64,000 nt of DNA from Phenylobacterium sp. (GCF_030651185.1 NZ_JAUSCJ010000004.1:42800-106799), one strand, 5' to 3'. Positions 40,821 to 50,188 are shown, numbered from the stretch's first letter. A program made the numbers and translations. The notes: generated from the sequence alone by a model not told the origin.

Positions 40821-40897
40821 AGGGGCGGCGTGTCCTTGGGCGCTGAGGTCTTGGGAACGAAGGGCGCCAACCTACAGAGGCCGGCGCCCTGAAACAA

Positions 40898-40926
40898 CCT
40901 GTCTGGCCAAAGCTTGGCCAGACAGG
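40898..40926 (-). terminator. perfect hairpin downstream of GST gene
   Basis: CCTGTCTGGCCAA (40898-40910) pairs perfectly with TTGGCCAGACAGG (40914-40926) across a three-base loop, directly after the minus-strand GST stop. On the minus strand it is followed by GTTGTTTC, a modest T-rich tract. Probably the intrinsic terminator of the GST transcript. Confidence 0.7.
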
Positions 40927-40929
40927 CGA

Positions 40930-41574
40930 TCAGCCCGCGCGGCGGGCCGCCAGGGCGGCCTGCATCTCGGCCAGCACCTTGGCGGCACCCGGCTCCTGCT
41001 GCACGCGGCCCCAATAGGCGGCGACCTTGGTGTGCCGGGCCAGCAGGTCACCCTTGACAAACACCATGCCGAACACGCCCACGAACATCAGCATGGGGAC
41101 GAGCGCGCAGTCGGCGGTGGTGATGCTGTCGCCCACCGCATAGGTGTCGTCGGTCATGAAGACGTTCAGGTGTTCCAGGCCGCTCTCCAGCTTGACGAAG
41201 GCGTCGTCCACCACCGCGGCGTCGCGGGTGGCGGGGTTCATCTGGCCAAACAGGGCGCTGCCCGAGGCCATCACATAGAGCTCGGCCACCCGGGCGATCA
41301 GCCGGCCGCGGGCGATATCGGCGGGGTTGGCGGGCCGCAGGTTCGTGGCCGGGAAGGCGTCGGCCAGATATTCGACGATGGTGTCGCTCTCCGGGATCAC
41401 CGTGCCGTCGTCCAGCACCAGGGCCGGCAGCTTGCCCATGGGATTGATCGCCAGGTACTCCGGGCTCTTCAGGTCCGTCGGGTGCGCCAGGATCTCCACC
41501 GGCAGGTTCTTGGCGTAGATCGCGACCCGTGGGCGCGCGGCGAAGGGCGAGAGTTCGGCGGAATAGAGCTTCAT
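40930..41574 (-). CDS. glutathione S-transferase family protein
   Basis: A 214-residue GST. Thioredoxin-like N-terminal domain with LYSAELSPFAARPRVAIYAK (Ser10-Pro at the cap), cis-Pro in GKLPALVLDDG, and PESDTIVEYLADAFP for glutathione binding; all-helical C-terminal domain with YAVGDSITTADCALVPMLMF, the GST N-capping box. Conjugates glutathione to electrophiles or acts in redox chemistry. AGGAAACACC lies before the ATG. Neighbour of the TetR gene at 41674 on the same strand, about 100 bp away. Confidence 0.88.
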   Translation of the reverse strand: MKLYSAELSPFAARPRVAIYAKNLPVEILAHPTDLKSPEYLAINPMGKLPALVLDDGTVIPESDTIVEYLADAFPATNLRPANPADIARGRLIARVAELYVMASGSALFGQMNPATRDAAVVDDAFVKLESGLEHLNVFMTDDTYAVGDSITTADCALVPMLMFVGVFGMVFVKGDLLARHTKVAAYWGRVQQEPGAAKVLAEMQAALAARRAG

Positions 41575-41673
41575 GGTGTTTCCTGTCGGGCGCGCCTCTT
41601 CGAAGCGGGCGCGCTGTCGGGCGCAGTCATAGGGGCGCTAGGGCTCAGCGTCATCAGGAAGAACCGGCCTTCG

Positions 41674-42297
41674 CTACCGCCCCGCCCGGCCGCAGATCAG
41701 GTCCACCACCGAGGCGCCCATGGCCCTCAGGGTCGCCAGGTCGCCGCCGGCCCTCGCCCGCACAGCCATGCCGTTCAGCACCCCGGTCGCCACCCGCGCC
41801 ATGCCGGGCGCGTCGCTGGAGCCAGGCAGATTGCCCACCTCCATCGCCCGTAAAATCCGTGCCTCGAAGGCCGCGTCGATCTCGGAAAGGGTGGCCGCCA
41901 GCAGGCCGCGGATGTCGGCGTCGTCCACCGCTTCGGTCACCGCCGTGCCGATCAGGAAGCAGCCGCGCGGTCCGGCGTCGCCGCGCATATAGAGGCTGGC
42001 CGTGGCCTCATAGACCCGGGTCAGAGCCGTCCGCAGATGGTCTTCGGGGGCGAAGGCCTGGGCGAGGCTTGAATTGATCTCGGCCCGGGATTTCTCCAAG
42101 GCCCGGATATACATGGCCTTCTTGTCGCCGAACGCCCCGTAGAGGCTGGGCCGGTTCAGGCCCGTCGCCGCCGAGAGGTCATCCAGGGAAGTGGCCGCAT
42201 AGCCGCCGTTCCAGAAGGCCGTGCGCGCCTGATCCAGCGCGACGGCGGGATCATAGCTGCGGGGACGACCGCGCGGACGGGTCACGTTCTGTACCAC
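41674..42297 (-). CDS. TetR/AcrR-family regulator
   Basis: A 207-residue repressor with an N-terminal GRPRSYDP lead-in and HTH (TSLDDLSAATGLNRPSLYGA, then FGDKKAMYIRALE). The C-terminal domain holds a single Cys in GPRGCFLIGTAVTEAV, typical of a subgroup that regulates redox or xenobiotic genes. It is divergent from a beta-class GST gene (42495) with 197 bp between and downstream-facing to a second GST (40930), so it most likely controls one or both (inference). Confidence 0.88.
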   Translation of the reverse strand: MVQNVTRPRGRPRSYDPAVALDQARTAFWNGGYAATSLDDLSAATGLNRPSLYGAFGDKKAMYIRALEKSRAEINSSLAQAFAPEDHLRTALTRVYEATASLYMRGDAGPRGCFLIGTAVTEAVDDADIRGLLAATLSEIDAAFEARILRAMEVGNLPGSSDAPGMARVATGVLNGMAVRARAGGDLATLRAMGASVVDLICGRAGR

Positions 42298-42494
42298 TTC
42301 GAATCAAATCCTTGAGGCGATTAATTTACTACCGTTAAGGACTTTAATGCCTGGCGCCAGCAGGTATTTGAGTCCGCCAAGGGTTGAGGAAATCACCTGC
42401 CGCGCGAGGTTGTTTGTGTACTATCTCGCACGAAATGATTGACGCCTTTTATTTTGTATCCGACGGTATGTAATTCAACGGACCGGAGGACGTC
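42298..42494. promoter_or_regulatory. divergent TetR/GST control region
   Basis: This AT-rich gap holds GCAGGTATTT (42359-42368) and AAATCACCTGC (42391-42401) as an imperfect inverted repeat, a possible regulator site. TTGACG (42439-42444) precedes TATTTTGTATCC and TATGTAAT on the GST side and may form part of its promoter. Assignment of -10 boxes is uncertain. Confidence 0.35.
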
Positions 42495-43115
42495 ATGGAC
42501 CTGTATTTCTCGCCCCTCGCCTGCTCGCTGGCCTCGCGCATCACCGTCTATGAGGCGGGCGCCGAGGCCGATGTCACCCTCCAGCGCGTGGACACCAAGA
42601 CCCAGAAGACCGCCGACGGGGCCGACTACCGCGCCATCAATCCCAAGGGCATGGTCCCCGCTCTGCGCACCGCCGACGGCGATGTGCTCACGGAGAACGC
42701 CGCCATCCTGCCCTTCATCGCCGACCAGTTCCCGGCGGCGAACCTGGCTCCGGCCTCGGGGATCGAGCGCTCGCGCCTGGCCCAGTGGCTCAGCTTCATC
42801 GGCTCGGAGCTGCACAAGAGCGTGTTCACCCCGCTGTTGAGCCCCAAGGCCAATGACGGCGCCAAGGCCCATGCCCGCGAGGCCGCGCCCCAGCGGCTGG
42901 CCTATCTCGACGACCATCTGGCGGGGCGCGACTACCTGCTGGACCGCTTCAGCGTGGCCGACGCCTATCTCACCGCGGTGCTGAACTGGGCGCCCTTTGT
43001 GGGGATCGACCTGAAGACCTGGCCCAACGTCGCCGCCTACTACACCCGCGTCACCGCGAGACCCCATGTGGCCCGCGCCCTGCTGGAGGAGATGGGGCTG
43101 TTCAAGGCGGCGTAA
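42495..43115 (+). CDS. beta-class-like glutathione S-transferase
   Basis: A 206-residue GST starting MDLYFSPLACSLASRITVYE; the Cys10 in PLACSLA is the catalytic residue of bacterial beta-class enzymes. Other blocks are INPKGMVPAL (cis-Pro), TENAAILPFIADQFP and YLLDRFSVADAYLTAVLNW (N-capping box). CCGGAGGACGTC gives a strong ribosome site. Detoxification of electrophiles or disulfide exchange is expected. Control by the divergent TetR protein is likely. Downstream lies a family B repeat, then dapB. Confidence 0.9.
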   Translation: MDLYFSPLACSLASRITVYEAGAEADVTLQRVDTKTQKTADGADYRAINPKGMVPALRTADGDVLTENAAILPFIADQFPAANLAPASGIERSRLAQWLSFIGSELHKSVFTPLLSPKANDGAKAHAREAAPQRLAYLDDHLAGRDYLLDRFSVADAYLTAVLNWAPFVGIDLKTWPNVAAYYTRVTARPHVARALLEEMGLFKAA

Positions 43116-43134
43116 AGCTTTCACGCCCAACCCA

Positions 43135-43231
43135 CGTCATCCCGGCCGCAGCGAAGCGTAGAGCCGGGACCCAGGGGCCGCGCGCTCCGCCCCTGGGTCC
43201 CGGATCGGCCTGACGGCCGTCCGGGATGACG
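43135..43231. repeat. palindromic intergenic element, family B copy 2
   Basis: Bounded by CGTCATCCCGG (43135-43145) and CCGGGATGACG (43221-43231). The inner stem is CCGGGACCCAGGGGC with GCCCCTGGGTCCCGG. Nearly the same sequence appears in inverted orientation at 51143-51239. The ATGACGG at its right end gives a spurious in-frame start for dapB. Confidence 0.8.
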
Positions 43232-43290
43232 GCAAGGGTTCTTGACCCACCCCTCACGCTCGCGGGACAAGCATGTGCGCCCAACGCACA

Positions 43291-43309
43291 CCCCGGAGAG
43301 ACCCCGCTG
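43291..43309 (+). promoter_or_regulatory. ribosome site and CTG start of dapB
   Basis: CCGGAGAG lies six bases before CTG at 43307, the only start-like codon in phase near the conserved DapB N-terminus ([19 protein letters not shown]). No ATG, GTG or TTG is in frame between 43229 and this point. Confidence 0.6.
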
Positions 43310-44074
43310 ACCGCTCCCATCCGCATCGCCATCGCCGGGGCCCTGGGCCGCATGGGGCAGGCCATCGCCGCCGTGGTGGAGGCCCGCGACGACGTGGTCC
43401 TGGTCGCCCGCTTCGACCGTCCCGATGTCACGGCTGCGGGACTGGTGAGCCGCGACGAGGCCCTGGCCGCCTGTGACGTGGTGATCGACTTCACCACGCC
43501 GGCCGCCTCCGTGGCCCTGGCCCAGCACTGCGCGGCGCGCGGCGGTCCGGCCCTGGTGATTGGGGCCACCGGCATTTCCGAGGAGGACGGCGCCCTCATC
43601 GACGCCTGCGCGGCGCAGATCCCTATCGTCCGGGCCCGCAACTTCTCCCTGGGCGTCAACATGCTGATGAGCCTGGTGTCCCAGGCCGCCCGGGCCCTGG
43701 CCGCCAGCGACTACGACATCGAGGTGTTCGAGGCCCACCACCGCCGCAAGGTCGACAGCCCCTCGGGCACCGCCCTGATGCTGGGGGAAGCCGCCGCCGA
43801 GGGCCGGGGCGTCAACCTGAACGACGTGGCCGACCGCGGTCGCGACGGGATCACCGGCCCCCGCAAGACCGGCGATATCGGCTTCTCCGTCCTGCGCGGC
43901 GGCGACATCATCGGTGAGCATTCGGTGATCTTCGCGGCCGAGGATGAGATCCTCACCCTCAGCCACTCTGCCCGCGACCGCGGCCTGTTCGCTCGCGGCG
44001 CCGTCCAGGCGGCGCTCTGGGTGGGAAGCCAGCCCAAGGGCGCCTATGACATGCAGGACGTCCTTCGGGGCTGA
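43307..44074 (+). CDS. dapB: 4-hydroxy-tetrahydrodipicolinate reductase
   Basis: Reduces 4-hydroxy-tetrahydrodipicolinate in the lysine/diaminopimelate pathway. The protein (255 aa) shows the Rossmann loop [45 protein letters not shown], the catalytic His-rich [16 protein letters not shown] (Lys included) and [12 protein letters not shown]. The likely start is a CTG with a well-placed GGAGAG; the only in-frame ATG (43226) is 27 codons upstream, lies inside the family B repeat and has no ribosome site. Essential for cell-wall synthesis. Confidence 0.93.
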   Translation: MTAPIRIAIAGALGRMGQAIAAVVEARDDVVLVARFDRPDVTAAGLVSRDEALAACDVVIDFTTPAASVALAQHCAARGGPALVIGATGISEEDGALIDACAAQIPIVRARNFSLGVNMLMSLVSQAARALAASDYDIEVFEAHHRRKVDSPSGTALMLGEAAAEGRGVNLNDVADRGRDGITGPRKTGDIGFSVLRGGDIIGEHSVIFAAEDEILTLSHSARDRGLFARGAVQAALWVGSQPKGAYDMQDVLRG

Positions 44075-44109
44075 AGCGATAAATTTCTTACTGTTTGAAG
44101 GCGAGACGC

Positions 44110-45555
44110 ATGGCCGAAGACATCCTCATCCAGGACGCCACGAGCCAGCTCGCCGCGTTGCAGAGCAAACGCATCTCCGCCGAGGAGTTGCTGAAGCTGG
44201 CCCTGGGCCGCCAGGAGCGCCTGCATAAGCGCCTCAACGCGGTGATCAAGGCCGACCTCACCCATGCCCTGGAGCGCGCCCGCTCCATTGACGACACCCG
44301 GGTCAAGGACGGCCCCCTGGGCCCGCTGGCCGGCCTGCCCATGACCATCAAGGACACCCTGGACGTCCATGGCATGCCGGCCTCGGCGGGGCTCGACAGC
44401 TTCCGCCACCGGGTCTGCGAGGACGCCAACGCGGTGAACGGCGCGCGGCGCGCCGGGGCGGTGATCTGGGGCAAGACCAATGTCCCGGTCCTGGCCGGCG
44501 ACTGGCAGAGCTATAACGACCTCTATGGGACCACCAGCAATCCGTGGGACCTCGAACGCACCAGCGGCGGCTCATCGGGCGGGGCGGCGGCGGCGCTGGC
44601 CGTCGGCATCACGCCCCTGGAGATCGGCTCGGATATCGGCGGCTCCCTGCGGGTCCCGGCCAGTTTCTGCGGGGTCTTCTCCCACAAGCCCACCTGGGGC
44701 CTGGTCTCCCAGATCGGCCACGTCCCGCCCCAGCCCGGCGCCCACGCCGAGCGCGACCTCAATGTCATCGGCCCCATGGCCCGTTCGGCCCGGGACCTGC
44801 GCCTGCTGCTGTCGTTGATCGCCGACGGCCCGGTGGCGGCCCGCGCGCCCGCCGCCGACCTCACAAAGACCAGGATCGGCGTGTGGATCGAGGAGGACGG
44901 CTTCCCCCTGGACGGTGAAATTCGTACCGTTCTGGAGGCCTTCGTCACCCAGTTGGCGCAGTCTGGCGCCGAGATCGAGATCATCTCCAGCCCGGTCCCC
45001 ACCGACCAGTTGATGGCCGCCTACCAGGTGCTGCTGGGCTCCATCATCGGCGCCGACATGCCCGAGGCGCAGCGCAAGCAGATGGCCGCCATGCGCGGCG
45101 TCTCCAAGCTGGCCGTCAGCCTGGGCGCCGACGAGCGCTCGGCCCTGGCCCAGGTGCGCGCCTACACCGCCACCCATGCCGAATGGCTGGAGGCCAACGA
45201 GGAGCGCTGCCGCCTGCGCGACAGCCTCAAGACCGTGTTCTCAAAGTACGATGTGATCCTGGCCCCGGTCAGCCCCACCGTGGCCTTCCCTCACAACCAC
45301 AAGCCCTTCAACGGCCGCAAGCTGACGATGACGGACGGCAAGACCATCCCCTATGGCGCGATGCTGAACTGGATCGCCCTGGCCACCGCCTGCCACCTGC
45401 CGGTGACCACAGTCCCGGCCGGCCAAACCGCCTCGGGCCTCCCCGTCGGCATCCAGATCATCGGCCCCCAGGGCGGCGACGCCAGGACCCTGGCCGTGGC
45501 CCAGGCGATCGACGAGAACATCGGCGGGTTTGTCGCGCCGGCGATGGATTTCTAA
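44110..45555 (+). CDS. amidase-signature family hydrolase
   Basis: A 481-residue enzyme with the Ser-cisSer-Lys triad of the amidase-signature family: Lys in LPMTIKDTLDVHG, cis-Ser in RTSGGSSGGAAAALAVG, and nucleophile Ser in EIGSDIGGSLRVPASFCG. The C-terminal APVSPTVAFPHNHKPFNGRK and TVPAGQTASGLPVGIQIIG blocks match general amidases (acylamide or aryl-acylamide type) more than GatA, as no GatB/C is near. GAAGG lies ten bases before ATG 44110. Natural substrate unknown. Confidence 0.88.
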   Translation: MAEDILIQDATSQLAALQSKRISAEELLKLALGRQERLHKRLNAVIKADLTHALERARSIDDTRVKDGPLGPLAGLPMTIKDTLDVHGMPASAGLDSFRHRVCEDANAVNGARRAGAVIWGKTNVPVLAGDWQSYNDLYGTTSNPWDLERTSGGSSGGAAAALAVGITPLEIGSDIGGSLRVPASFCGVFSHKPTWGLVSQIGHVPPQPGAHAERDLNVIGPMARSARDLRLLLSLIADGPVAARAPAADLTKTRIGVWIEEDGFPLDGEIRTVLEAFVTQLAQSGAEIEIISSPVPTDQLMAAYQVLLGSIIGADMPEAQRKQMAAMRGVSKLAVSLGADERSALAQVRAYTATHAEWLEANEERCRLRDSLKTVFSKYDVILAPVSPTVAFPHNHKPFNGRKLTMTDGKTIPYGAMLNWIALATACHLPVTTVPAGQTASGLPVGIQIIGPQGGDARTLAVAQAIDENIGGFVAPAMDF

Positions 45556-45568
45556 CGCAGGCTTCTAC

Positions 45569-45600
45569 TGGTCCTTCTCCCCTTGCGGGAGAAGGAACCA
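45569..45600. terminator. bidirectional hairpin between amidase and dut
   Basis: TGGT-CCTTCTCCC (45569-45581) pairs with GGGAGAAGG-A-ACCA (45587-45600), with one bulged A and a five-base loop. It separates two convergent genes. No clear T-run follows on either strand. CTTCTCCC/GGGAGAAG stems of this kind are common repeated elements in GC-rich proteobacteria, so it may be a repeat rather than a terminator. Confidence 0.45.
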
Positions 45601-45615
45601 TCGGTTGCTGACCTC

Positions 45616-46065
45616 TTACGCCGCGCCTGTCGAGCCGAACCCACCCGCCCCGCGCGCGGTCTCGTCGAGGTCGGCGACCTCGGCCACCGCCGCCTGGATC
45701 ACCGGGGCGATGACCATCTGGGCGATGCGGTCGCCCCTACGAACAGTGAAATCTTCTGCGCCCAGGTTGATCAGGATGACCTTCACCTCGCCGCGATAGT
45801 CAGAGTCCACGGTGCCCGGCGTGTTCAGGCAGGTGATCCCCGACTTCAGCGCCAGGCCCGAGCGCGGCCGCACCTGGCCCTCGAAGCCGCGGGGGATCGC
45901 CATGGCGAGACCGGTCGGGACGGCGTGGCGATCGCCGGGGCGGATGATTAGCGGCTCGTCCGCAGGCACGGCGGCGCGCAGGTCCATGCCGGCGGAGTCG
46001 GCGGTCTCATAGGCCGGCAGAGGCAGGTCCGAATTATGCGCCAGGCGCTTGATGGGCAGGTTCAC
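45616..46065 (-). CDS. dut: dUTP diphosphatase
   Basis: Trimeric dUTPase, converting dUTP to dUMP and keeping uracil out of DNA. The 149-residue protein has the five motifs in order: [46 protein letters not shown] and the C-terminal [10 protein letters not shown]. The GTG start overlaps the coaBC stop (GTGA), with AAGGAG six bases upstream inside coaBC. The coaBC-dut pairing is common in bacteria. Confidence 0.95.
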   Translation of the reverse strand: MNLPIKRLAHNSDLPLPAYETADSAGMDLRAAVPADEPLIIRPGDRHAVPTGLAMAIPRGFEGQVRPRSGLALKSGITCLNTPGTVDSDYRGEVKVILINLGAEDFTVRRGDRIAQMVIAPVIQAAVAEVADLDETARGAGGFGSTGAA

Positions 46066-47255
46066 GACAGCTCCTTGGCCATGCGCGCCGCCAGCTTGCG
46101 GGCGACGTCGGATTTCGCAGTGCGCTCCCATCGCTCGATTCCCTGGGGCGTGACGATGGAAACCGCGTTGTCGTCGCCCCCCATGGTGCCGGCGATGCTG
46201 ACGTCATTGGCGACGATCCAGTCGCAGCCCTTCTTCGCCAGCTTGGCCTGGGCATAGGCCTCGACATGGTCGGTTTCGGCGGCGAAGCCCACCACCAGCT
46301 TGGGCCGGGGGAAGCCGTTGGCCAGCGTCGCCAGGATGTCCGGATTTTCCACCAGCTTCAGGGCCGGCGGGCCCTCGGCGCCCTTCTTCATCTTCGAGCC
46401 GGCCTCGACCTCGGGACGCCAGTCCGACACCGCCGCCACGCAGACCGCAATATCGGCCGGCAGGGCAGCCTCGCAGGCGGCCAGCATCTCGCGGGCCGTC
46501 TCCACATCCACGCGCTTGACCCCCAGCGGGGTGGGCACGGCGACAGGCCCGGCCACCAGGGTGACCTCGCAGCCCAATTCGGCCAGGGCGGCGGCGATGG
46601 CGAAGCCCTGCTTGCCGCTGGATCGGTTGGTGAGCACGCGGACCGGGTCGATGGGCTCGGCGGTGGGGCCGGCGGTGACGATGGCGCGGCGTCCCGCGAG
46701 CGGCTTCGCCGCAGGCCCCTGCAGGGCCTTCATGATGGCGGCGAAGATCTCCGGCGGCTCGGACAGGCGGCCGGGCCCGAACTCGCCGCAGGCCATGGCC
46801 CCCTCGTCAGGCCCCACGAAGGCCACCCCGTCTCCGGCCAGGGTCTTGAGGTTCCGCTGGGTGGCCGGATGGTTCCACATGCGCACGTTCATCGCCGGGG
46901 CCATCAGCACCGGCTTGTCGGTGGCCAGCAGGGTGGTGGAGGCCAGGTCGCCCGCCAGGCCGTTGGCAGCCTTGGCCATCAGGTCGGCGGTGGCCGGGGC
47001 GACCACCACCAGGTCGGCGGAGCGCGAAAGCTGGATGTGGCCCATCTCCGACTCGTCATCCAGCGAGAAGAGCTCGGAATAGACGCGGTCCTCGCACAGG
47101 GCCGAGAGGCTCAGCGGGGTGACGAACTGAGCGCCGGCTGCGGTGAGGATCGGCCGCACCGCGACGCCCGCCTTGCGCAGCAGCCGCACCAGTTCGAGGC
47201 TCTTATAGGCGGCGATTCCGCCGCCCACGATCAGGAGAATCCGCTTTTCCGACAA
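46062..47255 (-). CDS. coaBC: bifunctional phosphopantothenoylcysteine decarboxylase/synthetase
   Basis: Two steps of coenzyme A synthesis. N-terminal flavoprotein CoaC ([20 protein letters not shown], catalytic His region [20 protein letters not shown], and [19 protein letters not shown]) is joined near residue 190 to CoaB ([20 protein letters not shown] and [10 protein letters not shown]). The proposed TTG start at 47255 gives [12 protein letters not shown] and 397 residues, with AAGGGGG about ten bases upstream; an ATG at 47297 would add 14 residues not typical of the family. Its end overlaps dut. Essential pathway. Confidence 0.94.
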   Translation of the reverse strand: MSEKRILLIVGGGIAAYKSLELVRLLRKAGVAVRPILTAAGAQFVTPLSLSALCEDRVYSELFSLDDESEMGHIQLSRSADLVVVAPATADLMAKAANGLAGDLASTTLLATDKPVLMAPAMNVRMWNHPATQRNLKTLAGDGVAFVGPDEGAMACGEFGPGRLSEPPEIFAAIMKALQGPAAKPLAGRRAIVTAGPTAEPIDPVRVLTNRSSGKQGFAIAAALAELGCEVTLVAGPVAVPTPLGVKRVDVETAREMLAACEAALPADIAVCVAAVSDWRPEVEAGSKMKKGAEGPPALKLVENPDILATLANGFPRPKLVVGFAAETDHVEAYAQAKLAKKGCDWIVANDVSIAGTMGGDDNAVSIVTPQGIERWERTAKSDVARKLAARMAKELS

Positions 47256-47374
47256 GGCTTCGCGCCCCCTTTGTGAAGGTCCCCGGTCATAGGCCAAACA
47301 GACCGGCTGGACAAACCCGCCGATCTGTTCTTAATTTGTTCCAACTCCACTTGGCCGTGCAGGGAGAGAACACG

Positions 47375-47920
47375 ATGGCTGGGTTCAAGGTTTGGTTCAG
47401 CGCGGGCGCCGCGCTGCTTTTGCTGGCCGCCTGCGAGCGGCCCTCGGCGGTGGCCAGCAGGCCATCGGAGTCCAGCGGTTCTTCGCCGCCTTCAGCCTCC
47501 GACAGCGGGCGAGATGCGTCGGCGACCGTCAGCGCCGACCGCCGCGACGAGGCCGTGCCGCAGGTGGACGGCAAGCCCATGTGGTCCTCCAGCCGCAAGG
47601 GCACAGCCCAGGAGAACGCCGCCAAGAGCTTCGAGCGCAACGGCGAGGACTTCGGCGCCAAGGACCTGGACGCCTTCGTGAAGAAGGCTCACGCCTTCGT
47701 CGATCATCCCCCGTCGGGAACCCAGACGATCAAACGATCAAACGGCGACACCCTGTTCTATGATCCCAAGGGCAATGTCTTCGCCGTCGCCAACCGGGAC
47801 GGCGCCCCGCGCACCATGTTCAAGCCCGACGAGGGCGCCGCCTACTGGGACGAGCAGAAGGCCCGCGAGGCTCGGCGCGAAACCGCCGGGACCGACCGTC
47901 GCAGCAGCGACGACGGCTAG
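47375..47920 (+). CDS. lipoprotein with CdiA-CT/BECR-type nuclease-like domain
   Basis: A 181-residue protein with a lipoprotein signal (VWFSAGAALLLLAAC, lipid Cys20), a Ser-rich linker (25-60), then a compact C-terminal domain (about 85-165). This domain reads FERNGEDFGAKDLDAFVKKA, HAFVDHPPSGTQ, NGDTLFYDPKGNVFAVANRD, GAPRTMFKP, a pattern I recognise from polymorphic-toxin RNase domains of the Barnase-EndoU-ColicinE5-RelE group in contact-dependent inhibition proteins. No immunity gene is adjacent. It abuts the convergent ubiB stop. A domesticated, possibly inactive envelope protein is as likely as a toxin. Confidence 0.7.
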   Translation: MAGFKVWFSAGAALLLLAACERPSAVASRPSESSGSSPPSASDSGRDASATVSADRRDEAVPQVDGKPMWSSSRKGTAQENAAKSFERNGEDFGAKDLDAFVKKAHAFVDHPPSGTQTIKRSNGDTLFYDPKGNVFAVANRDGAPRTMFKPDEGAAYWDEQKAREARRETAGTDRRSSDDG

Positions 47921-49426
47921 CTAGAAGAGCCAGGCCACCAGCAGAAAGACCGTCGCCGCCGCGGCCGCCCCAAAGGCGAACCAGCGGGCGGGGTGGGCCG
48001 CCTCGACCTCCACCACCGCCACGGCGGGCTGGGGCGGGTTTTCCAGCAGGCGGGCGAGGTTGCGCAGGACGCTGAGCCCCTCCTCGGCGAACCGCTTGGC
48101 CTTGGCGGCGGGGGACAGCTCGCGCAGCATCCAGCGGCGCACCACCGGATCGGCGGCGGCCCAGATGTCGTGCTCGGGGCAGATGCGGCGGGCGACGCCT
48201 TCCACCGTCATCATGGTCTTCTGCAGCAGCACCAGTTCGGGCCGCAGCTTCATGTCGAACAGGGCGGTGATCTCGAAGAGCTGGATCAGCACCCGGCTCA
48301 TGGAAATCTCATTGGCCGGTCGGCCGAACACCTGCTCGCCCACCGCCCGCAGGGCCTGGGCGAAGGCCGCCGGGCTGTGGCCGACTGGGACATAGCCGGC
48401 CTCGAAGTGGACTTGGGCGACCCGGTCGTAGTCCTTTTCCAGGAAACCCCAGAGGATCTCCGCCAGATAGCGCCGCTCCGGCGCCCCCAGGCGGCCGATG
48501 ATCCCGAAATCGACGGCGACCACCTTGTCCGGCGCGGCGACGAACAGGTTCCCCTCGTGTAGGTCGGCGTGGAAGACGCCGTGGTCCAGGGCCTGGGCCA
48601 GGAAGGCGCGGATCAGGTTGTCGGCCAGGGCCTGGCGGTCGAGGCCGGGCAGGGTCAGGGCCGCGTCGTCGGACAGGGGGGTCCCCGGCGCCCATTCCTG
48701 GGTCAGCACCCGCTTGCCGACCCCCTCCCAGACGATCTTCGGGGTCGACATGTAGCCGTCGCGGGCCATGACCCCGGCCAGCTCGTCGGCGCCGGCGGCT
48801 TCAAGACGCAGGTCCAGCTCCAGTTCGGTGGCGCGGATCACGGTGGCGGCCAGGGCCCGCGGCTCCAACCTTCGGGCCAGCAGGCTCCAGCGCTCCACCA
48901 GGGCGCCAGCCAGGGCCATGACCTCGGCGTCCTGGGCGACCCGCAGACTGATGCCCGGCCGCAGGACCTTCACCGCCACCCGGCGGCCATCCAGCAGGGT
49001 CGCCGGGTGGGCCTGGGCCAGGGAGGCGGCGGCGACCGGGGGGCCGAAGTCGGCATAGAGGCTGGCGATGCTCCGCCCGAGCGTCAGCTCCACCTCGCGC
49101 CGCGCCTGGTCGGTGGGGAAGGGATCAAGCTTGTCCTTCAGCCGGGCGAGATCCAGGGCGAAGGTCTCGCCGAAGATGTCGGCCCGCGTGGAGAGAAGTT
49201 GACCCAGTTTTATGGCGACGGGGCCGAGCTTCTCCAGCGAACGGGCCAACCGTTCGCCCGGCCGGCCGACACGAGAGGCCGGGCCGGCGACGATCCGCGA
49301 CAGATTGGCGAGGAATTTCAAGCCCGGCGGATAGAGGGCGTCCAGCTCACGGGGCAGCAGGGCGTCGTTGCGCGCGAGCAGCATGCCGGCCGACATTAAC
49401 CGACAAGTGGCCGTCAGGGTCCCCAC
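47921..49426 (-). CDS. ubiB: UbiB-type atypical kinase/ATPase
   Basis: ABC1/ADCK family protein needed for ubiquinone synthesis, probably as an ATPase that helps extract precursors from the membrane. The 501-residue protein carries the KxGQ motif (LGPVAIKLGQLLSTRADI), the Ala-rich nucleotide loop AAASLAQAHPA, invariant FHADLHEGNLF and VAVDFGIIGRL, and a C-terminal membrane helix (WFAFGAAAAATVFLLVAWLF). It follows ubiE by three bases on the same strand; the stop is immediately adjacent to the convergent lipoprotein stop (CTAGCTAG). Confidence 0.95.
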   Translation of the reverse strand: MGTLTATCRLMSAGMLLARNDALLPRELDALYPPGLKFLANLSRIVAGPASRVGRPGERLARSLEKLGPVAIKLGQLLSTRADIFGETFALDLARLKDKLDPFPTDQARREVELTLGRSIASLYADFGPPVAAASLAQAHPATLLDGRRVAVKVLRPGISLRVAQDAEVMALAGALVERWSLLARRLEPRALAATVIRATELELDLRLEAAGADELAGVMARDGYMSTPKIVWEGVGKRVLTQEWAPGTPLSDDAALTLPGLDRQALADNLIRAFLAQALDHGVFHADLHEGNLFVAAPDKVVAVDFGIIGRLGAPERRYLAEILWGFLEKDYDRVAQVHFEAGYVPVGHSPAAFAQALRAVGEQVFGRPANEISMSRVLIQLFEITALFDMKLRPELVLLQKTMMTVEGVARRICPEHDIWAAADPVVRRWMLRELSPAAKAKRFAEEGLSVLRNLARLLENPPQPAVAVVEVEAAHPARWFAFGAAAAATVFLLVAWLF

Positions 49427-49429
49427 CGA

Positions 49430-50188
49430 TCAGACAGCCCAGCCGTGGTGGAGGGCCGCGACGCCGCCGGTGAAGTTGGTGTAGCCGGCCCGGCTGAAGC
49501 CCGCCTTGGTGATCAGGTCGACAAAGCTCTTCTGGTCGGGGAAGCGGCGGATGCTCTCCACCAGGTACTGGTAGGAGGCGCGGTCCCCCGCCACCATCTC
49601 GCCGATGGCCGGGATCACCTTGAAGGAATAGGCGTCGTACGCCTTTCGCAGGGCCTCGGTGGCCGGCTGCGAGAACTCCAGGCACAGGAACCGGCCGCCG
49701 GGCTTCAGCACCCGGCGCGCCTCGGCCAGGGCCAGCGAGATGTCGGTGACGTTGCGGATGCCGAAGGAGATCACATAGGCGTCGGCGCTGGCGTCGGGCA
49801 GGGGCAGGCGCTGGGCGTCGCCGACGGTCCAGGTGATCTCCGGCTCCCCGCCGCGCTCGCGGCCCGCCGCGATCATCTCGGCATTGTAGTCGATGATATG
49901 GATGGCCGCATCGTCGCCGCCGCGGCGCAGCTGGGCCGCGCGCGCCATCTTGGCGAAGCGCCGGGCCATGTCGCCGGTGCCCCCGGCGCAGTCGACGATC
50001 ACCTCGCCCGGCTGCGGATTGAGGCGCGCGGCGGTGGCGTCCTTCCAGAGCCGGTGGACACCGGCGCTCATCAGGTCGTTCATCAGGTCGTAGCGGCCGG
50101 CGACCTTGTCGAAGACCCCGCGCACCAGGCGCGGCTTCTCGGCGGGGTCCACGTCGCGGAAACCGAAGGTGGCGGCAGGTCCTGTCAT
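49430..50188 (-). CDS. ubiE: ubiquinone/menaquinone C-methyltransferase UbiE
   Basis: SAM-dependent C-methylation of the quinone ring. A 252-residue Rossmann methyltransferase: [20 protein letters not shown] at the N-terminus, SAM loop [49 protein letters not shown] and LCLEFSQP, the last two specific for UbiE. It starts at ATG 50188, divergent from mutM with 81 bp between, and is followed after three bases by ubiB, so the two form an operon. The open frame continues antisense through mutM, but no family match extends there. Confidence 0.96.
   Translation of the reverse strand: MTGPAATFGFRDVDPAEKPRLVRGVFDKVAGRYDLMNDLMSAGVHRLWKDATAARLNPQPGEVIVDCAGGTGDMARRFAKMARAAQLRRGGDDAAIHIIDYNAEMIAAGRERGGEPEITWTVGDAQRLPLPDASADAYVISFGIRNVTDISLALAEARRVLKPGGRFLCLEFSQPATEALRKAYDAYSFKVIPAIGEMVAGDRASYQYLVESIRRFPDQKSFVDLITKAGFSRAGYTNFTGGVAALHHGWAV

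Noticed and set aside
40861..40890. AGGGCGCC/GGCGCCCT stem upstream of maeB as a riboswitch
   Set aside because: Only eight pairs, no conserved aptamer-like sequence, and it lies beside an unrelated terminator.
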